The position numbers and the translations under genes were made by a program. Below are positions 33,801 to 47,093 of a stretch of DNA of 64,000 bases, one piece after another. The DNA lies in the NCBI GenBank assembly GCA_000711775.1, contig ARYC01002106.1, positions 1 through 64,000 on the forward strand, read 5' to 3'. The DNA is from Oxytricha trifallax. Taxonomy: Eukaryota; Ciliophora; Spirotrichea; Sporadotrichida; Oxytrichidae. The number at the start of each line of letters is the position of its first letter. Position 1 is the stretch's first letter. The notes under the pieces were generated by a model. The model was not told the origin of the DNA, did not search any database, and saw nothing but the letters and a program-made list of their open reading frames with translations.

Positions 33801-35330
33801 GTTATTAAGAGCTATTTTATTGTAATCTTGACCAATTGACAGCTAAATAAGAATTTATCTTCATTTTATTAATAGCCTGACTATTGAGCATTAATTTATC
33901 ATTTATGTGTCACTATTTACTGTCCTACCATCTTCTCCAAATCTTTGTAATCATAAATAATAATTTATTGTTGACAAATAATTTCAAAGTTACTCATCCA
34001 ATTGGACATTGTCATTATTTATTCAGTCCTTTGATGAGTTATGTTTATTTCTAATTCTCTGAAAATGTCTTTTTTGCTAGAGAGAAGAATCTCTTTTAAT
34101 CATTCTTGCTCATTCATGTCTAGGAAACTCTCAATATTTCAGAGCTTCCTTCTACTGCTGTTTTATGTATTAATCCTTGATAATATTATCATTGTTTAAA
34201 TGGTTCTTTAAACATTTAATAGGGAGGATAAATATTATATTATTGTTTGTTTCTCTATTTGCTACCAAGCTACTTCTTATTGACTATTATAATTTCTTTT
34301 ATTCTTGTAGTCCTTGTTCCAGAGATGTTTACTAGTACTACTTTTTATACTTTCACCTTAACTGTTAAATCTTTTAGAGTCATCGTTAGGTATATGGTTT
34401 AATCTTTTATTTTATTTTAATTTGTCATTTAGTATCAGTAAATTAAATTACTATTAAGTCCTTTCTTCATTTGAAATATCTAATCTTGTTGATTTCTTTT
34501 TATGGGCATAATTACCACTCTCGAGACTGATTCTCTAAGATTTTCCTTATTCTGCCTTTTGCTTAGCTCTTTAAGGTAACTTTGATTTCTTTAATTATAA
34601 TTAAAGCTTGTTATCGATACTATATTATTGGTCTTAACATTTATATTAATAAGTCTTATAGTTATCTACCTCATAGTTCCATTTCTGAAGAATTCAAACT
34701 AAAATTATATAAAAAAGGGATTAACCGTTATAAATATGTTCCATGCTATGAATTATTTAAGGGTTTTTCTTACTTTCTCTAATGCTTGCCTATAAGTTTG
34801 TGTTATATTTTACTTGGTGAGACCAATGATCTAGTGTAATCTTGTTAACTTAAATATATAAAGAATCTAGATTCTTGTCTTCTAACTTCCTCATCATTTA
34901 GTACTGCTTCAGATTGAAGTTTAGACACTTATATTCTGTAAGCAAATTATGAGTTCAATTTGTAAGATCAGCTGCTATCTTTTACTTGTTAATTGTTTCT
35001 TTGGATATCTTATTATTGCTCTTGCTTTTGCATTTATACAATTTCTTCTGATCAATCTTTCAGTTTCTCTTTGTGATTGATAATAATTAATATTAGCTGT
35101 TATTTCAATTAATATCAAGTTTGTTCTAGTTTATAAAAAATATCAGTAATATAAGATTGAATATTTGGGTATTTTGGTTGCTAACTTTCTTGACTTTTCC
35201 TTTAATATTCGAAGTTCCCTCAAATTGGTCTTAGCTGTTATTGTTTCTTTTCCCAGTTTTCCATTTAAATAAGTGAATTTTCTTCTGCCAACAACTTACA
35301 ATCCCTTTGATAGATCTAGTTCTTATTAAT
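33700..35330 (-). pseudogene. Possible eroded coiled-coil coding region
   Basis: The minus strand is purine-rich and several frames read as Gln/Lys/Glu-rich helices, for example YLKELSKRQNKENLRESV (about 34550) and LLSSKKDIFRELEINITH (about 34060). TGA codons break every frame. In a TGA-only code this composition readily gives protein-like text, so this is tentative. Confidence 0.25.
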
Positions 35331-36600
35331 TTTACCCTCAATTTCATTTTTAATTTTAATTTATTTAAACTATTAACAAAAATATTTAAATCAGTAACGC
35401 TTATATCATGTTTAGTTATTAATATTTGAATTTAATTTGATATAAATTGAAAATACAGATTTAGTAAATATTATAAAAAACATGCATATTAAGCAGAGAG
35501 AACGATGTAATCCCGTAATAATTAATAATGTATGGTTTATATAAAAATATTGACGTATTAAAATTAAAGTATTTAATAACATTTAATTTAATAGTAAATT
35601 TAAATTATAACAAATTAATTACAGATAAACTTCATTAAATTGTTGTGAAAAAAATTCCACTTTCCCATATTTAACATCTATTGATACTTAACTTGCTAGA
35701 TTTACCTGTTTAATTTAATTATAAAATCTGAATAAACTGTAATAAATGAATAAAATGAAATCATGACATTTAGCTTATAATATTTAATATATGTAACTGT
35801 TAATCCTAGTTTAAATTAGAGAATTATATTTTTTAATATATTAAGATATTTTAATTATTTTGGATTTCAAATCATTGAAAAGTAATTGAATTTTTTGTGG
35901 ATCTATAATGAATAAAATGCGCTATGAAAAGAAAGTAAAATTTCTTTTAAAAGTTCTTTTCGAAATATCCATCATGTATTTTGGAGTATTAAACAATATA
36001 ATAGAAAAGAATTGCTAAATATTAATTGAATTAGAAATACTAACCACTGGTTATCATGATTTGATAGTAAGAAATGTTTACAAAAATAATTGGATCACAA
36101 TTTATTAACATAATTTTAAGTTTAAATAAATTTAATATTTATTTTACATATTACTTTGAATATTTAGTTTTCTAGAAAATACAGTTTACATACTAAATAA
36201 ATCTATTTATTATCATAAAATATGTTAATGATATAACTCCATAAATAATAATTGTGATAATTTATAAATATTGTTCGGTTGCGAAATAAAACATTAATAA
36301 GAGAATTCAATGTCAAATCAGAGACTCATAATAAAGTTCTTGTTTGGGTATACTAAGTGTTCATGTTACTCAATATTTCTTTACTTTTTGCAATAGATAT
36401 AAATATTTTCGAATTAGAATTTTTTATCATTCAAAATTACAATAGTAATATTAACATTGGATATTAACTTTTTTAATAAAAAGGAGTGTCAAATATTTCA
36501 ATTGAAAATTTTTATTATTTACCATAATTTACATTTATATAAAAATTAAAATTTAAAAGAATTATAATAGTAAAAATGATAATGTAATCACAGAGGTCTC
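35330..36600. other. AT-rich intergenic DNA
   Basis: No gene or repeat recognised. Confidence 0.4.
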
Positions 36601-36619
36601 CCGATCAGTTAAGCATCAT

Positions 36620-38163
36620 AGCTTATAAGGGACTAACAATTTAAGTTAATTTTTGGGGATTATCTCCGAGTATACTAAGTCTTCATCTTCTTCTCTTTCT
36701 TCCTCTTCCTTTATTTCTCTGATTTCTTTTCTTTTGGAGTCTGCCTTTTCTTCCTTTTCTCCTCTGGTTTACGATTTGAACTTAGTCTCCCAAGCCTTTG
36801 AATTAGAATTACATGACAAAATTTTTGACTTGGATTGAGAATTTCATTAGCTTGATTGCTATAATTTCGTAGCGTCCAGAAGTGATTAATTGGACAAGGT
36901 CGCTTTTTAGAAAGTATGCGTGCTTTTGAAGGCATTTAACGAAGATATCTACTTTGATTTGATGATTGTGGTAGTCTGAACTGATTGAGATACAACTAAG
37001 TTTGTTGGCTGTAACATTCTTTAGTATGTTAATGTTAAAAAGCTTTATGAAGCTAACAGGATCCTATGGTGTTTCGTTGCTGAGTTGGTTTTGTCTTTAG
37101 TATATAATACCAACCCAATATCGTCCATTTTGACTATATCTTTTAGTTTATTTGAAATAAGATTGTGATAGATTGATGTAATGGCTTGTGAGTATCTTTT
37201 CATTGCATCGTAAACCCTGGTGTTGACTGAGTTCATCCATATTATAATACAAAACTCACTATTTTCGAATCTTTCTTGGAGTTGCTCCTATGAAATGGTA
37301 TGCATCTACTAGTTGGATCCAGTTTAATAATAATTAATTTATTAATCATTGAAACATTAAATAGGATCCATATTTAGTACTAAATTTTATTTGTAAATTC
37401 TTATTAATTTCTTATTTAGTACTCAATTTTTTCCAAATGACGTTTTTGACATCATTTGGAATTTAAACTTGGTGAATAGGGGAAGATTAATGGCTTACTT
37501 CTGTTTTTCAGTGTCACTTTCTCTGAAGTAAGTGGGTTTGCTTGAGTCTCTTGAATACAATCTTCCGTCATCGTATTCGTCTTATCTTTATTTACTTCTA
37601 CTGAACTCCAGTCTTTCTCATTGTCTGAGAATATTACTCTTTTTATTATGATGTTGGCGTTTCTGTTTAGTGTGGGATAGCTGTCATCTATTGTATAGTA
37701 ATTACTTTCATAGTTACTACCTCTTCTTTGGCTTATCTCTTTGGCCTTTTCCTTGTTTCGAGGTGAAGCTGGTTTCTCATGGTTTGAGTTGTTGAGAGCT
37801 CTAGAGATAGTAATTTGGGTTATTGTTGCTGTCCGTTGTGGTTATATGAATTTGTTGTTTATCGAGGCCAGTCTAAGCATTTAGATAAGTTATTAGGTCC
37901 ATAGTTAAATTGTTTCGCAATTGTTCTTTTCTTCGAATTGGATTCTTGTCAGGAATAGTTGATATTAGTTAACAATTGAAAACCCTTTTCTTTTGATTTC
38001 TGATTTTCCTGGCAATGAATGTGATGATTTCTAGTCTATGAAGTCCCTATTGACTTTTGTTTTGTTAGATGGTGTCTATTGTGTATTATGCAAGGTGTTG
38101 GAACTCATCGTTCTCAATGTTACCTTTTATGATATCCCTTTGTATTTTGCTAAGTATATCCAT
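36620..38163 (-). pseudogene. Unidentified protein-coding region, frame changes, acidic C-terminus
   Basis: From ATG 38163 the frame reads MDILSKIQRDIIKGNIEND, EFQHLAQYTIDTIQQNKSQQ. Another frame covers about 37860-37440 (NRNANIIIKRVIFSDNEKDW, ending PYSPSLNSK). A third, 37236-36700, includes MNSVNTRVYDAMKRYSQAI and KVDIFVKCLQKHAYFLKSDL, then a run of Arg/Lys, and the last bases encode EEDEDLVYSEIIPKNQ. At least two frame changes separate the parts. The layout (basic segment, then acidic tail) would suit a nucleic-acid-binding ORF1 of a non-LTR element, but no domain is recognised. Confidence 0.45.
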
Positions 38164-38169
38164 TCTATG

Positions 38170-40890
38170 TTTCTCATTTTATAAATTGTTTATCATATTT
38201 AAAAGAATAATAACAATATATTTAAGAATATCAATATTAAAATTTATACAAAAAACCTTTGATTATTTTAAAATGAAAATATATTAATAGATTAAGTAAG
38301 ATATAATATATTAATATTTTCCTGTTAAGCAATCAACTTTATATTCTTATTTCTAGTTGTTTTATGATAGAAAGCTTTAAACATCTAAAATCTCAGTTTA
38401 AAGTAAACATAAAGCCTAACTTAATTTACTAATTGAAAATTAAATGATGATCAAGTAATAATTATTAATGTAATTTAAAATGGAAACAAAATTGCCTCTT
38501 ATTAATATAATCTTATTCACAGTAAGAGTTTAATGATATTAAAAAGTTTGTGACGATTTTAAGAGCTAAATGTGTTTGCAGAGGATAAAACTGAAAGTAT
38601 CATCAATAAATATTAGTTTAAATTCATAGCTTATAAATTTAAATCGTTATTATAATTTGAATATGAAAAATCTTTCTCAAGAACTGGTCACTTTTACTTA
38701 TCATACTATATGTCTGAACAATACATAAATAAATTAAAGTCTAAAATGAATCAATCTAGGACTGTTAAAACTATCTCATGAATAATTCGAGTAAAAATGG
38801 AGCTTTAAACTCGAATTTATAAGTGAAGATAGAAGCAAAATTTCTACTAGATGATTAAGCTGACAGATTATCATTGAAATAAAAGATAATCTAAATTGCT
38901 AGATAAAACCTTTTAACCGTTAAACGATGCCTATTCATCAGAAAAATAAAGCTATTTAAAATGACTTAGCAATCTTTATATATGACATGGTAGAAGAAAC
39001 CATCAGAATTCAATGGAATTCCATAGTGTCTAAAAATAATCTAAATTGATTATTTTACTGATCTTGAAAATAATTATTTTTGATAACAAAAGGAAAATTA
39101 TTAATATCTATCTCAAAACTCATGGAAAAATAATACCAGTCTTAAAATCCTTGTCATGAATAATGGTAATCACCTTGCTTATATACTAGAATTATCAATC
39201 TAAAGAACTCATAAATTAACAGTATTACCATCTGATCCAAATACAGTGGTGCTATAATATCTCTATTTTGGCCACTCTAATTAGAGTAAGATAGTATCAA
39301 GAATTCAGGTGAATTATGATTATCAAATTAAAAAGCATTGATAAATTTTGGCTAGTGTTTGAAGGAGAATATGATGACTGCCACTTTATGTCTAATTGAT
39401 GACTTAATGTGTTAGTTCTCTACGCTCAGATACAAACTCTAAGATTTAAAATTAAACTGATATTCCTACAAATTACATTATCGTCAGAATCTAAAGAGAT
39501 TTTTGGGGTTTAAATATTTAATATATGTCTCAAATAATAAATATATATAATTTCCCAAAAATTAATGCTTCTATTAGAATAGTTAAGGTATATATAAATA
39601 AAGAAGATTTTGGAAAGTTGAACTTTAAACAATTTATTCAATTATCTAATATTTTAGTTTGATAGACAGATTGCAAAATATTTAGTTACACCACAACTAT
39701 TGATATAATGAAATCTGCTACATAAATTTAAAAACAGTATTTATGTTTATCCATGCTTGAATAATTAAATTGAAATTCATTTATTTAATGTTATTAATTA
39801 TTTAATCTATAATATAAATATAAAAATGTTAGTATCTTGCCAATATTAACAATAACAAGATAAAATCAAAATAACAACAAAACTAAACCATTTCCAATAT
39901 AAATTCATTAATATACTTATATGCCAATATTCAATAATTACTGAGTCAGAGGCAAGATTTCGATGATAATTTAAGGAATAATTACTCTCCAATGTTACTA
40001 TGATTTGTTTCTTAATTTAACAAATTCTACTATTTAAACAATATTAGCATTTTTAGATATAAAATGGGAAGTACTGCTTTAATTAACTGTTTAAGTTAAA
40101 TTGATTCATTGATTTACATGATTTCTTATAAATGAGTCTAAGAAATATATCAATAATAAATTTAAAAATGAGCAAATATATCACGCCTAATAGTTATGCT
40201 ATGATTGAAACAGAATAATTATATTTAAATAGGATAAATATTTGTAAGAATATTTATTTAAAAACAACAATAAAAAGTCAATTGCTCTATTTTGGTGTAA
40301 ATGATAGAATAAAATAGCTATATTATGAGTGAATGACGAGTTTAATACCAATTAATTGTATGGATTACATTAGCAATATATAATTATTGATTTAATAAAA
40401 AGATGCATTAACTGAACTAAACATATGCTAAAAGCAAAAATGAATATATGAATTTGAAACTGAAGAAATATATATTTATATAGTCAGAAAATATTCTTTA
40501 CATTTAGACTTAATTAAAGCCAGAGGTATTTTAATTGGTACTTTTTTAATAAAAGTGTATAAAATACTATGTTAAATAACAGCAAAAGATTTTTAATATG
40601 CAATTTAAACAAGTAAATTAATTAAATCAAATGAGAAAAACTAAGATCTTGACGAGATCACAGGTGATCCATATCATGAATTAATATATCATAAATTACA
40701 ATAAATACAGCAAAGAAAAATGAACATTAATTTTATATGAAAATAGTGTTCAACTTATTCTAATTTATAATAATATTCAAGTGGTGTAATATTGAAAACA
40801 AAATATAAGTTCACGTTGTATCATATTTAGTTTTAAAATAAATCAATAAAGTCTCTACATATTTGATTTAAAAACATTTTAAATTCCTGA
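38170..40890. other. AT-rich intergenic DNA
   Basis: No gene recognised. Confidence 0.4.
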
Positions 40891-40896
40891 TTGTTT

Positions 40897-41445
40897 TCCC
40901 ACGTTGTTAGAATCCTTTTCCATACATTTCTAGATATCGTGGCTCTCTAAACACCAATAGAATGAGAATATATAGTCGATTTTCGAAAGTAGTTTTTAGC
41001 CTTTTTTGAGTAAATTTTAATAAATTTAGGAATTTTCGATAAAATATTTTATTTTTTTTAAAATTCCCAAAATCCCTATTTTCATGTCACTGGGGATTAA
41101 ATTGGATAGAGATTCAAACATTGCCAATGGCATCAGTTGCACTAATAGAAATGTTATTCACGACGTGAAATAATCGAAGGTAATACTTGGAATCAAAATG
41201 TCAGATGGGAAGGTGGCCAGCCACGTACTTGAAAATTCCCTTATATAATAAAAATTTCATGCTTTCTAGTCAAAGTTAAACTGCCCTTATCGAGGTCACA
41301 TATTCCTCTGCTATCATTTCTATTGCTTTCCCACGTTGTTAGAATCCTTTTCCATACATTTCTAGATATCGTGGCTCTCTAAACTCCAATAGAATGAGGA
41401 AATATGGTCAATTTTGGGAAGTAATTTTTAGCCTTTTTTGAGATA
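40897..41445. repeat. 433-bp tandem repeat, about 1.3 units, inverted relative to 4.3 kb
   Basis: ACGTTGTTAGAATCC at 40901 recurs at 41333 (period 432). Sequence is the reverse complement of the units at 4330-5122. Confidence 0.9.
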
Positions 41446-41449
41446 TAAT

Positions 41450-42320
41450 ATACAATGACCAAAAACTGTTGATAAGAAGAAGAACAAGAAAAGAATCCAC
41501 CTTAATACCTATACTATTGAATTTTAAAAAACCAATAATAAGTATTAAAACAGTTACTCTAACTCAAAAAATTAGATAGCGACTCCATTATAGAATAAGA
41601 TGGGAGAAGTTAGTTAAACAATATTTTTGGACATCAAAGGACACTTCTTTGAAATGCGTCTATATTCTATATATAAAGATGAAATTTGAGAAAATATATC
41701 TTATTAATAAGTTCTCAGCCCCAAAAGTGCATTAGAGAAACAAACAAGCAATCTAAAGATATAAGGAAATGTAAAGGAAATTTCTAACAAAATAATCTGT
41801 TAAATATAAACAGAATTATAGTAATAGAAAATGAGTTAGATTATTTATACAGTTAAAGAAATAAATATTTAAAAAAATTAATCATTATAATTCTCATAAA
41901 TAACTCTTCAAAATTAAAAAATTATTATTTTCAATAAAGCTGGGATAATATCAATTAGTGGACCATGTCTGGGGTCAAGTATGATGTCAGCCTACATATA
42001 GACCATAAACATGTATATAACTATTAAAATTTCAAGGAATCCGATTTGCAAAATTAAAATATTATTGGACCATTCCCAAGGATTATGAAAATGAGGGATT
42101 TAGGACAGTTCAGACTGTACTCATGGACCATGGTCATGGAGTGTCCCATGGTGCTCAAAAATGTTATTTTTATTTTTAGATTCCCCTTACTCATTTACCC
42201 CTTGAAACCATTTGATAATTATGTTGTATGGAGCCATCATACTGACCATTGTCTCAGAAATAGTTATTATAATGGCTATTTATAAACTGAGATTTGATTT
42301 TTGGATGAGAAATTGAAGGT
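41450..42320. other. AT-rich intergenic DNA
   Basis: No gene I can defend; 41940-42280 is somewhat richer in G+C. Confidence 0.35.
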
Positions 42321-42329
42321 TTTCTATAG

Positions 42330-43000
42330 TAAAATATTGTTCCTTCACTGCTTTAACTACTCATGGTATCTGTACTTGCTCTCTTTGGTGGGAAAAAGTC
42401 AATTTGGAGCTGTGAAGTGCCATAGTTCTTGTGTCTCCATTAGTTGAGAAGCTAATAAGTGCAGCTTGTATATTTATCTGTTTCAGGAAACCTCCGCCAC
42501 TTTATTAGTAAGCTTACTCTCTCTGTATTTTAACCCTTAAGATAGCAGGAGAATCAGCCTTTGGCCATATACTATCACATTAAGGAAGGTTCTCAGTCAA
42601 GAGAGTAAAAAGTCAACAAATTAGAGAGTATCGCGGGTCTAAGATTTGTTCCTTACAACATTATAGTTACAACTACCAAAGAAATGTGTTACTGAGGGAG
42701 CTTGATACTTGCTTAGATGATACTAAAATTATTTATCGTATATTTTTTCGGCACCAAAGGTTACTTGTAAATTTATAGAATCTATCTCCACAATTCCTCC
42801 GACTAAGAATCGCTTGGTACCACTAACAGGGCCCCAGTCAAACTTTCGTTCCTTACTTCTTTTGTAATACTATGATTCTTGAAAACAGAAAAGATAATTA
42901 AAGACAAGCCAACCTGATTAAGAAAAGAGATACGAGTGCCATCACCTAGACTTGAAGCCATTCAAATGATGACAATGAAGAGATGGTTCTTCAACCTATA
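42330..43000 (-). CDS. Higher-GC coding island, unknown protein
   Basis: Two minus-strand frames are protein-like. One (about 42860-42610) reads KFDWGPVSGTKRFLVGGIVE, then NLQVTFGAEKIYDKQFQYHL. The other (about 42605-42345) reads LPQCDSIWPKADSPAILRV, then INIQAALISFSTNGDTRTMA, ending at TGA. A further upstream frame starts MASSLGDGTRISFLNQ at about 42960 and is followed by a GT-AG interval of 36 bases. The plus strand is also open, so strand is not certain. Likely macronuclear-destined segments or a decayed gene. Confidence 0.4.
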
Positions 43001-43020
43001 CTTCAAGATATGCAAAAATT

Positions 43021-43064
<44 letters not shown>
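43021..43064 (+). repeat. ATG/GAT trinucleotide microsatellite
   Basis: About 14 perfect ATG repeats. On the plus strand one frame is a run of Asp closing with TAA TGA. Confidence 0.95.
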
Positions 43065-43065
<1 letters not shown>

Positions 43066-43079
43066 AATGAGTAAACTCA

Positions 43080-44930
43080 AAATTAAATATTTATTCATGC
43101 AGAAATTAGAGGATCAGGGAAAACTACTAGAGAAAGACATGGTGCATAGTTTTCCCTTAGTCAGTTTCAAATAGAATACTGATAGAAACCTTTATCAAGG
43201 AGCTCACAAAGAGAATATTTACTTTACAATATATAATATTCAAATGACAAACCATGGCCACCTCAGACATCACACAAATAATCGATAAGGGGAAATATTT
43301 AAATTTCATACCGTCTTAATTGGGAATATGATGTATTTCTCACTAATTAAATGAACATATTAATCTTGAAAATATTAAAAAATGATGGGATTACTAATAT
43401 ATTAAAATGTCACAAGAGTAAATGCATAGTTTCTAGATACAGAGATAAGTTAAATAAAATAATTTTTTATCTGCTATCATTGTATTTTTAAAAAAAATAT
43501 TTCTCTCAATTTTTTACAATCTTTTATTCATAAACATCTTATAAAGAGTAATTATAAAGGAAAAAATAAGCTAATAATTAAGCTTAATATGATAAAATAA
43601 ATAATCAATCTTTGTAACATACTTAAGATTATTCATATTCGTGGGAGAATAACTAATTACAATTTTTTTTCTAAGCTTAAATTGTGGTTTAATCAAAATT
43701 AATTGATTATTGATGGATAAAATATTAATAAAAACTTAACTTTTGGGATAATTCATGGGATATTCATAAAATTTATAGTAAACAATTAGATTAAATGTTG
43801 ATGAGACTATGACTTTAGGTGATAAACATAAAAATTTATAAAATTAGAAAATTCATATCAAGCTAAAATTCATTAAAATTAGTTGTTTTGTGGTTTTAAT
43901 GAACAAAGATTTAAATAATTATTATATATACATTTAAAAAAATACAAATATAGCCTTGTTTTTGCTGAAAAGGTATCAATATTAAGGATTTAATTTTTTA
44001 TAGAAATTTGGCTTTAACTAAATGAAACCACTATATTCTTATCGATTACATTCACCTCTTAAATTGTGCGTCATAAAACCCTAGGCAGTGCCCAGGATAA
44101 ATTCCTCATAAATAAGACACTGAGGGAAATACCAAAATCAATAAAAAGTTTAATGTGACAAAGCAGAGGAGAGATGAAGCTCATAGTCAAACAATAACTT
44201 ATATTATTATATTGACATGGACTTTGACAAAATCTATATAGTGAACGATTAATTATTTCATAATTCTGACTTCTATATATGAGGAAACACAATATTTAGA
44301 TCCTAAAAATAAAATCATCTAGGACATAAGTCGTGGTGTTCGTGATCATGTCTTATATAAAAGACGTTTTGAAAGCCCATAAAACATAAGTTCTCCGTAA
44401 TTAACTATAAAATATAGTTAAGATAATTGGGGGGTTTTTATTTTTGAGAAAAAAAACATTCGATTTATTTCGAGAATCATAAAATCCTATTGGAATTTTA
44501 GTTTTTTTTTAAAAATTAAAATATTTTAAAATTCATTGCTTAAATAAAATTCATCTAATGAGATATTTTTTGGCATCACCGAACAAAGAATTTTTTTAAT
44601 ATAAAAAAAAATTTTTGATTAATTAAAGTTATTTTATATGTAAAATAAATATGAGGAAAATATATTGAGAAGAAATATATGCATATGAAACAGTATTTAT
44701 TTTATTGATAGATTATAAATTTATTTTAGTACTATGTGTAATTATTGCGTAAGTAAGCATCATAGATAATCTGCGTATTTTTGATCATATTAATATGCTG
44801 TAATGCTGAGTTAATTAGGGCGCTTTTATTATACTTTGAATGTTATTGTTAGAAGGAATATTAAATGTGAGAGATCTGATTTAGGATTAGAGAAAGTCTC
44901 AGTAGCTACAGTAGCTTTCCTTTTTATGAC
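43080..44930. other. AT-rich intergenic DNA
   Basis: No gene recognised. Confidence 0.4.
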
Positions 44931-44933
44931 ACC

Positions 44934-45533
44934 TCAATATATTAGAGAAATTTCTGTGACTGCTCTAGCGATTTTGAACCGAGTTTTGTGTCTTAAATCT
45001 TCAGGAAGTGGTTGAGTTAAATTTCTGGTCCCGAGCATGGCCATCTCTTTTTCGTAGTAATCATCCTCCACTGAGATATCCCACTGATATATGTTTTTCA
45101 CAAATTTTTTTCTAGTGACTGAAAAATTTCTCTAGAAAGAAAGCATGGTTCAAGAACGCAATCGTGCTGCTAGAAAACTTTTGCTCATTTTTAAAGATTT
45201 TTATATTTTAATTAATTTACATTTGCAATTATTATAACACTTTTAAATATATTTATAAATACATACATAAATATAGTCTAGTTCTTTACAGGAACTGCTT
45301 TGATTATCATAGTCATCTTTGTCTTTAGCCCCATTATTTATTATTTTTTACTGATTTAAATATTAATCATTGTCATCTATATCATTACTTCTATTAGAAG
45401 CATATCCTTCCTCAACCATGATCTCCACAGAATAGTACTCTTCATCCTTTAGAAAATGAGAGATGGCCAAATCAATGAATTTATTACTTGTCAAATGATG
45501 ATGGAAAGATGAAGTGTCCCCCCAATACTTCAT
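44934..45533 (-). CDS. Candidate two-exon gene, unknown protein
   Basis: ATG 45533 begins MKYWGDTSSFHHHLTSNKF, then FLKDEEYYSVEIMVEEGYAS and an Asp-rich stretch. After an AT-rich interval, a second part starts after TTTTTCAG at 45119 and reads VTRKKFVKNIYQWDISVED, DYYEKEMAMLGTRNLTQ, PLPEDLRHKTRFKIARAV, ending at TGA 44934. The interval contains a GTAAAG donor candidate near 45290 and a pyrimidine-rich acceptor, so it may be an intron or an eliminated sequence. The LPEDLRHKTRFKIA stretch faintly recalls the C-linker of cyclic-nucleotide-gated channels; too weak to name. Confidence 0.45.
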
Positions 45534-45559
45534 GGTTTTAGAATTGCAGATTTAGTCAG

Positions 45560-45980
45560 CATGAGAGACCTTTCATTTTCTAGTATGATTTTTAAAAGAT
45601 CAAAAATAATTAAAGCGTTAACTTAACAGTTGAGGCTGCATAATTTATTACTGGTTTTACTTAGTTTATATCAATACTTGTACCTTATCTTAGCAGTAAA
45701 AGTAAATCAAAATATTTTTCACAATAAATAGGACATAAATATCGCAAATTTCTAATTCTCATTTTACAACTTGGCTAGATTATCTACTTACCCTTATTAA
45801 ACCTAAAAATATCCTTTAAATTTTATCACTAAAACATCTAATTATGGGATTTATCGGGTATTGAATAGTAGATATCATAGTGGGTTTTCTCAAGACATTT
45901 GGCTCCGACCAAGGTTCATGGCAATCATTTTTCACTTCACTGCTAGTCTCGGTATCTATTAGAGTTCTCACTTTTATGAT
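45560..45980. other. AT-rich intergenic DNA
   Basis: No gene recognised. Confidence 0.35.
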
Positions 45981-45989
45981 AAGTAATAT

Positions 45990-47093
45990 GAAATTAAGGA
46001 AGAAAAGATTCTGACCAGAAATTTCTGGCTAGATTATGAGATATATTCATAAGAGATAGTAGCTTTAGTTATAGACTTTTATTAAACGGAAGTACATAAT
46101 TTCCAAAATGTATTACTTATAGACCTTATCCAATCTAATAGGGAAAAGCTTAACATCTACCTGCTAAATTAGAGTTAAGTTAGAGTCAGAAGAAATTATA
46201 ATTTAAATTCCCCCACAAAAATCTATAAATCTAGCTTATATCATCTTAAATAAAGTCTAAAAGACTTCATAGAATAAATCTCCTACTTGGAATAAAGAGT
46301 TAGCAATCAATGAAGACCTAACTTACATAAGGAAGGTATAACTCATATTGTATATGACAAAATGGTGCAACTCAAATTATAGCTAACAAATTGCTAAACA
46401 TAATATTTGCAATAAACTCTGGACAAATCAGGCAGCTTACTGATTGGTTTTCCTTAACATGCCCAAATTTTTGACAAGTATCTACAAGAAATAGACAATA
46501 CAGTAAAAATCGGGGCTATAACAAATTGTAACCTATATAAATGAATAGTAACAAAAACATCCTTTATGTAAAATGATGTCTTAATAGAATCTAGTAAACT
46601 AGAAGCACATATTTGTGCATGGGAAATCAACTTCAACAAACTAGAAAATTATTTGATAAATAAACAATATAGGCATACTAAAAATTATGGCTCTTTTTCA
46701 ACAATTCGCACTTATATAGATATAAAGAATTCCTTAAGAAACATCTATATCCAATAAAATAAGAAATTTATATTTTCCGTCGACTATAAAGAAGCTATTT
46801 AACATTATTGGTTAAACTAAAACTTAGACTATGAATAAGATAACTAAGCTAAAAAGTAGACAATTTCCTACTTATAATGATTAAAAGGTCTATATTAGAT
46901 CTTAAAATTCAGAGACAGATTAGATCCAGAAAATTATATTAAATGGAAGTAAATTGCAAGGGATTAGATGCTTTTGACACAAAAATGAAACTGTATTGAG
47001 ACATAAAACTAATTGAAAAGGGCTTGACTCTATTATATTAACATATAAACAAGTTCAGAGGTCCTATTGACCTTAATGTGATGATATTATTAT
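45990..47093 (+). pseudogene. Eroded element related to the 32-33.6 kb region, ending in the shared tail
   Basis: Between about 46450 and 46880 one frame is open apart from a single TGA and reads LEAHICAWEINFNKLENYL, then KKFIFSVDYKEAIQHYWLNQ. EVNC followed by the shared tail (GAAAAGGGCTTGACT...) occurs near 46950-47090, matching 33450-33600. Probably a diverged relative of the same mobile family. A GFPQ-containing segment near 46440 vaguely resembles an RT motif but is not reliable. Confidence 0.45.

Noticed and set aside
33700-35330. A complete coiled-coil gene
   Set aside because: All minus-strand frames look Gln/Lys-rich and all contain TGA; composition alone explains the appearance, so only a tentative entry is kept.
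44420-44450. G6T5-like stretch as telomere-like sequence
   Set aside because: Single occurrence without C4A4/G4T4 periodicity and without an element boundary.
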